DNA of 64,000 nt from Abditibacteriota bacterium (GTDB lineage Bacteria > Armatimonadota > UBA5829): the NCBI GenBank assembly GCA_017552965.1, contig JAFZNQ010000039.1, forward strand, positions 1 to 64,000, given 5' to 3'. The position numbers were made by a program, and so were the translations under genes. A model generated the notes under the pieces. That model was not told the origin of the DNA. It searched no databases and was given only the letters and a program-made list of their open reading frames with translations. Shown in pieces: positions 40,976-46,770 of the stretch; within the stretch, counting starts at the first letter, position 1, and each line of letters opens with the position of its first letter.

Positions 40976-43879
40976 TTATTTGGCCACTATGTTCACCAGC
41001 TTGCCGGGGACTGCGACTACCTTGATCACGGTCTTGCCCTCCAGCTCCTTTTGGATCTTGTCGTTGGAGAGCGCCAGCTCTTCCATGCGGGCCTTGTCCG
41101 CGTCTGCGGGGACCAGGATCTTGGCCCTGACCTTGCCCATGAGCTGAACGGCTATCTCCACCGTGTCGTCCCTGGCTATCTCCGGATCGTGCTCCGGGAA
41201 GCTCACGTCGATGGTAAAGCCCTCATAGCCCAGATCCTGCCAGATCTGGTCTGCCATATGGGGGGTGATGGGGGCCAGCATCAGTATGAGCTTGTATATA
41301 CACTCGCTGAACACGGCGCTCTTCTCTTCGCCCAGCTTGCCGTAAAAGGCCTGCATGTCGTTGCAGAGCTCCATGATGGCTGCGATGGCCGTGTTGAACT
41401 TGAAGTCGTTGATATCCCCGTTTACCTTGGCGATGGTCTTGTGCAGCTTGCGCCGCAGGTCCGCCTCCGCCGGGGTGGTCCCGGACATCCTGGCCTCAAA
41501 GTCAGGATCGTAGCGCTCCATGTAGCCGTACACCATGCGCCACACCCTGTTCAGGAAGCGGCTGGCGCCGATCATGCCTTCGTTGGACCACTGTATGGCG
41601 TCGTCAAAGGGAGCCACGAACAGCTCGTAGATCCTCAGGCTGTCCGCTCCGAACTCCTCGGCCATGGCGTCGGGGGACACCACGTTCCTCTTGGACTTGC
41701 TCATCTTCACCCACTTGTAGGTCACCTCGTCCTCGGGCAGGGCTGCCGCCTCCTCGGGGAAGATGGACACCAGCTCCCTGGTCTTGGAGCCGTCCTCCAT
41801 GGTGAGGGCCTTGTGGGGAGTGTAGGACAGCACCATGCCCTGATTTTTGAGGCACTGGAAGGGCTCCTTGAAGGGCACCAGCCCCGCGTCGTAGAGGACC
41901 TTGGTCCAGAAACGGGCGTAGAGCAGATGCATCACGGCGTGCTCGGCGCCGCCCACGTAGAGGTCCACCGGCAGCCAGTAGGCCGCCAGGTCCTTGTCAA
42001 AGGGCACGTCGTCCCGATGAGGGGAGACGTATCTCAGGAAATACCAGCTGGAGCAGGCAAAGCCGCCCATGGTGTCGGTCTCTCTCTTGGCGTCCGCGCC
42101 GCAGACCGGGCACTTGACGTTGACCCAGTCGTCTATGTTGGCCAGAGGGCTCTCGCCGCTGCCGGAGGGCTCGTAGTTTTCCACGTCCGGCAGCTCTACG
42201 GGCAGCTCCTCTTCCGGTACGGGCACTATGCCGCAGTGGGGACAGTGCACCACGGGAATGGGGCAGCCCCAGTAGCGCTGGCGGCTGATGAGCCAGTCCC
42301 GCAGCTTGAAGTTCTTGGCCCGCTTGCCCAGACCCTTCTCCTCCAGCCAGTCTATGACTTTGTCCTTGGCCTCGCTGCCTTCAAAGGCCTCCACCTCGGG
42401 GGCGGAGTTGAAGATGGCGTTCTTCTCCACGTGGAGCAGCACGTCTCTCAGGAACTCTATGCCGCTGTAAAACTCCATCACAGTGCGGGCTTTTATGCCG
42501 GGATGCTGCCGGAGCATATCCATTATACGGCCGCCGGCTTCAAAGCTGTCCCAGGCGAGAAAGCCTTCGGGTCCCGCAAAGCCCCACACGGTGCCGGCTA
42601 CGGGGACGCGGGAGCCGCCTGTGAGATATTCGCCTGCGAGAGCGATATATTTGTCCGTATTTTTGCCCGTGAGGGTGATGAGATACATGCCGTCTTTGAG
42701 GTCATACTCTATCCCGGCGGCGGCCAGGGCTTCCGCGAAGCCCTCTCTGACCTGCTCCCGGTGCGCCACAGATTTGCTGACGCCGTCGGAGCGTCTGATG
42801 ACCGGCAGCATCTCTATGCCGAACTTCAGGGCGAACTCAAAGTCCCTTTCGTCATGGGCGGGAACGGCCATGATGGCTCCCGTGCCGTAGCCCATCATGA
42901 CGTAGTCGGAGATCCAAATGGGTATCTTTCTGCCGCTGACCGGGTTGACGGCATAGGCGCCTATGAAGATGCCGGTCTTTTCCTTCTCGGTGTTCTGCCG
43001 GTCAATGGCGCTCTGCCGCTCTACCTGCCGCCTGTATTCGGCGATGGCCGCCTTTTTGTCGGGAGAGGCCAGCTTTTCCACCAGGGGATGCTCCGGGGCC
43101 AGCACCATGAAGGAGGCTCCCCACAGAGTGTCGGGGCGGGTGGTGTAGATGACTATGTCGTCGCCCTGCTCCGACTTGAACACCACCTCGGCGCCGTCGC
43201 TGCGGCCGATCCAGTTTTTCTGCATCAGCTTGATGGAGTTGGGCCAGTCTATGGTGTCCAGATCGTCTATGAGCCTCTCGGCGTAGTCGGTGATCTTGAA
43301 GAACCACTGCGGCAGGTCTTTTTTCTCAATGGGGGTGTCGCAGCGCCAGCAGAGGCCGTCCACCACCTCTTCGTTGGCCAGCACCGTCTTGCAGGAGGGG
43401 CACCAGTTGGCGGGAGACATGCTCCGGTAGGCCAGACCTCTCTTCAGCAGCAGCTGGAATATCCACTGGGTCCACTTGTAATACTCCGGCGAGGACGAAT
43501 TGATCTCTCTGGACCAGTCGTAGCCTATGCCTATCATGTTCATCTGCCTTTTGTAGGTCTCGATGTATTCGGGCACGGTCTTCTTGGGGTGGCTCTTTTT
43601 CTTGATGGCCTCGTTTTCCGCCGGCAGGCCGAAGGCGTCCCAGCCCATAGGGTGCAGGACGTTGAAGCCCTTCATGCGCTTGTAGCGGCAAAGCACGTCC
43701 GTGGGGATGTAGTTGCGGCAGTGTCCCACCGACAGCCCGGCTCCGGAGGGGTAGGGGAAAAAGTCCATGCCGTAAAACTTGGGCTTGTCCGCGGCTTCCT
43801 CCGTGCGGAATACTCCGGCTTCCTGCCATTTGGCCTGCATTTCCTTTTCTATGGATCTGAAATCATAGGGTCTTTCCAT
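40976..43879 (-). CDS. leuS: Leucyl-tRNA synthetase
   Basis: 967 residues from ATG 43879 (MERPYDFRSIEKEMQAKWQ). Class I aminoacyl-tRNA synthetase charging tRNA-Leu. The catalytic domain contains FPYPSGAGLSVGHCRNY, MGWDAFGLPAENEAIKK, a zinc-like cluster CPSCKTVLANEEV, the editing (CP1) domain with YTTRPDTLWGASFM and GTGAIMAVPAHDERDFEFA, then KWVKMSKSKRNVVSPD and an anticodon-binding C-terminal domain. The first His of the usual H-x-G-H motif is Ser here (SVGH), while KMSKS is intact. A few longer in-frame starts are less likely because family homology begins here. Confidence 0.96.
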   Translation of the reverse strand: MERPYDFRSIEKEMQAKWQEAGVFRTEEAADKPKFYGMDFFPYPSGAGLSVGHCRNYIPTDVLCRYKRMKGFNVLHPMGWDAFGLPAENEAIKKKSHPKKTVPEYIETYKRQMNMIGIGYDWSREINSSSPEYYKWTQWIFQLLLKRGLAYRSMSPANWCPSCKTVLANEEVVDGLCWRCDTPIEKKDLPQWFFKITDYAERLIDDLDTIDWPNSIKLMQKNWIGRSDGAEVVFKSEQGDDIVIYTTRPDTLWGASFMVLAPEHPLVEKLASPDKKAAIAEYRRQVERQSAIDRQNTEKEKTGIFIGAYAVNPVSGRKIPIWISDYVMMGYGTGAIMAVPAHDERDFEFALKFGIEMLPVIRRSDGVSKSVAHREQVREGFAEALAAAGIEYDLKDGMYLITLTGKNTDKYIALAGEYLTGGSRVPVAGTVWGFAGPEGFLAWDSFEAGGRIMDMLRQHPGIKARTVMEFYSGIEFLRDVLLHVEKNAIFNSAPEVEAFEGSEAKDKVIDWLEEKGLGKRAKNFKLRDWLISRQRYWGCPIPVVHCPHCGIVPVPEEELPVELPDVENYEPSGSGESPLANIDDWVNVKCPVCGADAKRETDTMGGFACSSWYFLRYVSPHRDDVPFDKDLAAYWLPVDLYVGGAEHAVMHLLYARFWTKVLYDAGLVPFKEPFQCLKNQGMVLSYTPHKALTMEDGSKTRELVSIFPEEAAALPEDEVTYKWVKMSKSKRNVVSPDAMAEEFGADSLRIYELFVAPFDDAIQWSNEGMIGASRFLNRVWRMVYGYMERYDPDFEARMSGTTPAEADLRRKLHKTIAKVNGDINDFKFNTAIAAIMELCNDMQAFYGKLGEEKSAVFSECIYKLILMLAPITPHMADQIWQDLGYEGFTIDVSFPEHDPEIARDDTVEIAVQLMGKVRAKILVPADADKARMEELALSNDKIQKELEGKTVIKVVAVPGKLVNIVAK

Positions 43880-43919
43880 TAAACGCTCCTGTAAAGGTTG
43901 TGGCAATGTATCAATATAT

Positions 43920-43948
43920 ATTATACCACAAAGACGCCCGGGTATAAA
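43920..43948 (-). promoter_or_regulatory. Probable leuS promoter
   Basis: Minus strand TATAAT (43925-43920) with a weak TTTATA -35 17 bp upstream. It leaves a ~35-nt leader; no T-box is visible. Confidence 0.5.
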
Positions 43949-44044
43949 GCGTTTCACACCCGCCGGGAGAGGCGGAAAACCGGCCCGCTCCGCCCCGGGC
44001 CGGCCCGGGGAACAATTATTTCGGGATATTCGTCACAAAAACAG

Positions 44045-44073
44045 TTGACATATTAAACGCAGGCTGGTATAAT
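44045..44073 (+). promoter_or_regulatory. Perfect consensus promoter of the small-peptide array
   Basis: TTGACA (44045-44050), 17-bp spacer, TATAAT (44068-44073). GAGGTG at 44095-44100 provides the first ribosome site. Confidence 0.9.
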
Positions 44074-44106
44074 CTATTATGCACATTAACAAGCGAGGTG
44101 TTTATA

Positions 44107-44199
44107 ATGTACGAAGAACCGAAGATCGAAATAGAAGACCTGGAAGTAGCCGACGTGATCAGCGACTACGAGTCCGACTTTGACGGCGAGTGGGCATAG
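44107..44199 (+). CDS. Array peptide 1 (30 residues), leader-like acidic peptide
   Basis: The peptide begins MYEEPKIEIEDLEVADVIS and ends DYESDFDGEWA. GAGGTG lies 6 bp before ATG. The first 19 residues are identical to peptides 4 and 5 (apart from the start codon), although the codons differ: peptides 1 and 4 have six synonymous and no amino acid differences over these 19 codons. This is strong evidence for translation and selection on the protein. The C-terminal 11 residues are acidic and aromatic with no Cys, Lys or Arg. The leader/variable-core layout resembles RiPP precursors, but no modifying enzyme is adjacent. Function unknown. Confidence 0.85.
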   Translation: MYEEPKIEIEDLEVADVISDYESDFDGEWA

Positions 44200-44234
44200 T
44201 TCCGAAAACTGTATTGGAAAAAGGGAGAAGTCTC

Positions 44235-44330
44235 ATGTACGAAGAGCCGAAGATCGAGACAGAAGAGCTGGAACTGACCGACGAGATCGGTACGGACCAC
44301 CCGTCCGATTTTGAAACGCCCATCGCGTAA
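44235..44330 (+). CDS. Array peptide 2 (31 residues)
   Basis: GGGAG precedes ATG 44235. The leader is MYEEPKIETEELELTDEIG, the most divergent of the six: Val17 becomes Glu and Ser19 becomes Gly, while Tyr2, Glu3, Glu4, Pro5, Ile7, Glu8, Glu13, Asp16 and Ile18 are kept. The C-terminal part is TDHPSDFETPIA, sharing SDF and TP with peptide 4 (NSDFDTPMF). It is the only member with a histidine. Confidence 0.83.
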   Translation: MYEEPKIETEELELTDEIGTDHPSDFETPIA

Positions 44331-44365
44331 GATAAGGGAAGCGTTTGGTCAGAAGGAATAGTGCT

Positions 44366-44470
44366 ATGTACGAAGAACCCAGGATCGAGACAGACGAACT
44401 GGAAGTAGCCGACGTGATCAGCACGGAAGGCCCCGGCGACCCCTCCGAGTGGGGGGACGACGGCTGGTGA
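44366..44470 (+). CDS. Array peptide 3 (34 residues)
   Basis: AAGGA lies 10 bp before ATG 44366. The leader is MYEEPRIETDELEVADVIS (Arg at position 6). The C-terminal segment TEGPGDPSEWGDDGW is Gly/Pro/Trp rich and ends on Trp. The upstream spacer (GCGTTTGGTCAGAAGGAATA) is related to the spacer before peptide 5, so the duplicated unit includes the ribosome site. Confidence 0.84.
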   Translation: MYEEPRIETDELEVADVISTEGPGDPSEWGDDGW

Positions 44471-44514
44471 CGGCGGGCGGGCCCGGCCCGCAAAGCCGTG
44501 AAAGGATTTATTTG

Positions 44515-44619
44515 ATGTACGAAGAGCCGAAGATAGAGATAGAAGATCTGGAAGTCGCCGACGTCATCAGCTTCGGCGATGACGATGAGAATTCCGATTT
44601 TGACACTCCGATGTTCTGA
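44515..44619 (+). CDS. Array peptide 4 (34 residues)
   Basis: AAAGGA precedes ATG 44515. The leader protein sequence is identical to peptide 1. C-terminal segment FGDDDENSDFDTPMF. The spacer before it contains a GC-rich imperfect hairpin (44471-44496) that could slow or partly stop transcription within the array. Confidence 0.85.
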   Translation: MYEEPKIEIEDLEVADVISFGDDDENSDFDTPMF

Positions 44620-44654
44620 GGCTCCGGAAGCGTTTGACCAGGAGTAATGCCGCT

Positions 44655-44753
44655 GTGTACGAAGAGCCGAAGATAGAGATAGAAGACCTGGAAGTCGCCG
44701 ACGTGATCAGCCTTGGCGACGACTGGGAGTCCTACAACGGCGAGCTGGGCTGA
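44655..44753 (+). CDS. Array peptide 5 (32 residues, GTG start)
   Basis: The start is GTG 44655, ten bases after AGGAG. The homologous codon in peptide 3 is ATG, so the start changed without loss of the frame. An ATG at 44646 is out of frame. The leader is otherwise identical to peptide 1 and the C-terminal segment is LGDDWESYNGELG. Confidence 0.82.
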   Translation: MYEEPKIEIEDLEVADVISLGDDWESYNGELG

Positions 44754-44797
44754 CCTGCCGAAAAAAGTTATAATTTTGCGCAGAATACCGCTCTGTA

Positions 44798-44826
44798 TTG
44801 ACAAAGCGCGGTGTTTGTGCTATTAT
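44798..44826 (+). promoter_or_regulatory. Internal promoter before array peptide 6
   Basis: TTGACA (44798-44803), 17 bp, TATTAT (44821-44826); an overlapping TATAAT sits at 20 bp. Peptide 6 can therefore be expressed separately. Confidence 0.8.
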
Positions 44827-44863
44827 AATATATGTAATGCATTACACATCAAGGAGTACGACC

Positions 44864-44965
44864 ATGTACGAAGAACCCATCATTGAGATCGAGGAGATCG
44901 AGGTCTCTGACGTGATCAGCACAGATCCTCCCGGAAGCGACCCCGCTAACGAGGACGATTATTAG
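44864..44965 (+). CDS. Array peptide 6 (33 residues), separately promoted
   Basis: AAGGAG at 44851-44856 lies 7 bp before ATG 44864. The leader is MYEEPIIEIEEIEVSDVIS: Lys6 is replaced by Ile and Leu12 by Ile, the second most divergent leader. The C-terminal segment TDPPGSDPANEDDY resembles the Gly-Pro-Asp-Pro type of peptide 3. It has its own promoter and a terminator 7 bp after its stop. Confidence 0.85.
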   Translation: MYEEPIIEIEEIEVSDVISTDPPGSDPANEDDY

Positions 44966-44972
44966 AAAAATT

Positions 44973-45001
44973 GGCAATGCTCATGCATTGCCGTTTTTTT
45001 T
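44973..45001 (+). terminator. Terminator of the peptide array, abutting the next start codon
   Basis: GGCAATG pairs with CATTGCC (loop CTCATG), followed by eight T. The T-tract ends at the ATG of the phosphatase gene (45002). Confidence 0.85.
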
Positions 45002-45571
45002 ATGACCATATATCTCATCAGACACGGCGCCACCGAGGCCAATCTGCGCCGCTGTTTCCTGGGGAGCACAGACCAGTCCCTGACGCCGGAAAGTATCCGC
45101 GAGCTGAAGGGGCGCTCCTATCCGCCCGCGGGCGCCGTGGCCGTGTCGCCCATGACAAGATGCCGGGAGACCGCGGACATAATATACGGCAGCAATTACA
45201 AAGTGTATCCCGATCTGCGTGAGATAGATTTCGGCGAGTTTGACAACAAAAATCACGAGGAGCTTCTTCGGGAGCACCACTTTTATCAGACCTGGCTGGA
45301 CTCGGGGGGCGCTCTGACTCCGCCGGGAGGCGAGCCGGCCGGAGACTTCCGCCGCAGGACCTGCCGCTGCTTTTTGCAGATCATAGCCGAGACGCGGCAG
45401 TTCCCCCTGGCCATAGTGGCCCACGGCGGCACCATAAAGGCCCTTACGGACGAGTACCTTGACAACGATGCCGGAAAGGAGTTTTACTTCTGGTCGGTGA
45501 AAAACGGCGGAGGCATCGTGTGCGAGTGGGACGGAGAGAGGCTGAGGATGGTGGGCAGATTGTTTGACTGA
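45002..45571 (+). CDS. Histidine phosphatase (phosphoglycerate mutase-like) family protein
   Basis: 189 residues. The phosphohistidine motif Arg7-His8-Gly9 in YLIRHGATEAN confirms the start. Further family features: VSPMTRCRETADII, REIDFGEFDNK and the second active-site histidine in VAHGGTIKAL. Members of this size include CobC (alpha-ribazole phosphatase), broad phosphatases and PGM-like enzymes; nothing here selects among them, and no cobalamin genes are nearby. Unusually, the ATG directly follows a terminator T-tract and no Shine-Dalgarno is present, so it depends on readthrough or on an unusual initiation mode. Confidence 0.88.
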   Translation: MTIYLIRHGATEANLRRCFLGSTDQSLTPESIRELKGRSYPPAGAVAVSPMTRCRETADIIYGSNYKVYPDLREIDFGEFDNKNHEELLREHHFYQTWLDSGGALTPPGGEPAGDFRRRTCRCFLQIIAETRQFPLAIVAHGGTIKALTDEYLDNDAGKEFYFWSVKNGGGIVCEWDGERLRMVGRLFD

Positions 45572-45578
45572 AGCGTTT

Positions 45579-45609
45579 AAGGGCGGCAGGCGCGAGCCTG
45601 CCGCCCTTT
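45579..45609 (+). terminator. Terminator after the histidine phosphatase
   Basis: 13-bp perfect stem (AAGGGCGGCAGGC and its complement), GCGA loop and a short T-run, 7 bp after the stop. Confidence 0.7.
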
Positions 45610-45631
45610 GCCGCGGTCCTGTCGGAGAGAG

Positions 45632-45670
45632 TTTGCCTTTTGCGGGCGCGGGGCGCCCGCAAAAGGCAAA
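45632..45670. repeat. Perfect 18-bp hairpin (module hairpin A, locus 2)
   Basis: The left arm TTTGCCTTTTGCGGGCGC pairs perfectly with 45653-45670; loop GGG. The apical GCGGGCGC equals that of 8079-8115, but the basal half is different. Confidence 0.9.
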
Positions 45671-45676
45671 AAAAGA

Positions 45677-45711
45677 GCGCATGGGCAGGCGCTCCGCGCC
45701 TGCCCATGCGC
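45677..45711. repeat. Perfect 16-bp hairpin (module hairpin B, locus 2)
   Basis: The left arm GCGCATGGGCAGGCGC pairs perfectly with 45696-45711; loop TCC. The apical GGCAGGCGC equals that of 8126-8160. It lies 6 bp after hairpin A. Confidence 0.9.
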
Positions 45712-45739
45712 GTATTATCAGGTCCCCGGCTGCGCCGGG

Positions 45740-46768
45740 TCATTTTTCCGCGTGGGTCAGCACCTCGCAGCCGTCCTCGGTCACCAGTATGTCGTCCTCT
45801 GTCCTGATGCCTCCCCAGCCGGGGATATAGATGCCCGGCTCCACCGTGGCGATGATGCCCGGCTCCAGAGTGACGGGGGAGGAGGGGGCAAAGGCGGCGC
45901 TGTCATGGACCGACAGTCCCAGCCCGTGGCCCAGGCTGTGGCCAAAGCGGTCGCCGTAGCCGGCGGCGGCTATGACGTCTCTGGCCGTCTTGTCTATTTC
46001 CCGGCCCGTCTTTCCGGGCCGGATGGCCTCTATGGCCCTCAGCTGGGCTTCCAGAACTATGTCGTATATCCGCCGGAATTCCGGGTCGGGCTCGCCCACA
46101 AAGAAGGTGCGGGTGATGTCCGAGTTGTAGTGGTCCAGCCGGCAGCCGAAGTCGCATTTCACCATCTGCCCTTCTTCTATCACCGCATCCGTGGGAGCGT
46201 GGTGTGGATAGGCTGCGTTGGGCCCGGCGGCTATGATGGAGGGAAACGCCGTCTCCGAGGCTCCCCGCTTTTTCATGTAGTATTCCAGGTCCAGAGCCAC
46301 CTCTCTCTCCGTCATGCCCGGCCGTATGTATTCCCGCAGCCACTCTGCCGCCCTGTCCGCCAGACGGCAGGCCTTCCGGACGGCCTCTGTCTCCGAGGGG
46401 TCCTTGATGAGCCGCAGGGCTTCCGTCAGGCCGTGGGTCTCCACCGGGTCCTCTATCCGCTCGCATATATCCCTGTAGGTCCTGAGGCTCACGGAATCCG
46501 CCTCAAAGCCGCAGGGGGCGCTGCCCACTATGTCCGCGGCCGGGGACAGCATGTGCCCGCCGGCATAGTCTCTGATCTCAAAGCCGGGGCACTCCTTTTC
46601 CGCCTGTCCCGTGTAGCGGGAATCGGTGATCAGGACCTGCCGGTCCCTCCCCAGCACCAGGACTCCGTTGTCTCCGGTGAAGCCGGAGAGATAATACATG
46701 TTGTCAATATCGCTGATCAGCATGTATTCAGGGGCCTTTGACAGCAGCTTGTCTATCCTTGTGTTCAT
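45740..46768 (-). CDS. M24-family aminopeptidase (Xaa-Pro aminopeptidase-like)
   Basis: 342 residues from ATG 46768. It cleaves N-terminal residues, often before proline, with two metal ions. The N-terminal creatinase-like domain starts NTRIDKLLSKAPEYMLISDI. The catalytic pita-bread domain shows the five ligands: KCDFGCRLDHYNSDITRTF (two Asp), GHSLGHGLGLSVHD (His), and late EPGIYIPGWGGIRTEDDI (two Glu). No signal peptide; cytoplasmic. It begins 2 bp after the glycosidase gene in a coupled operon. It is shorter than E. coli PepP and resembles the PepQ/YpdF-type enzymes. Confidence 0.92.
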   Translation of the reverse strand: MNTRIDKLLSKAPEYMLISDIDNMYYLSGFTGDNGVLVLGRDRQVLITDSRYTGQAEKECPGFEIRDYAGGHMLSPAADIVGSAPCGFEADSVSLRTYRDICERIEDPVETHGLTEALRLIKDPSETEAVRKACRLADRAAEWLREYIRPGMTEREVALDLEYYMKKRGASETAFPSIIAAGPNAAYPHHAPTDAVIEEGQMVKCDFGCRLDHYNSDITRTFFVGEPDPEFRRIYDIVLEAQLRAIEAIRPGKTGREIDKTARDVIAAAGYGDRFGHSLGHGLGLSVHDSAAFAPSSPVTLEPGIIATVEPGIYIPGWGGIRTEDDILVTEDGCEVLTHAEK

Positions 46769-46770
46769 GG

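Noticed and set aside
40973-43882. 969-codon plus-strand open frame opposite leuS.
   Set aside because: LeuRS on the minus strand is certain; the plus frame is a by-product of codon bias.
44107-44965. CRISPR array or simple tandem DNA repeat as explanation for the six similar units.
   Set aside because: Units are coding, unequal in length (93-105 bp plus variable spacers), and differ mainly at synonymous positions; there are no identical repeats with unique spacers of fixed size.
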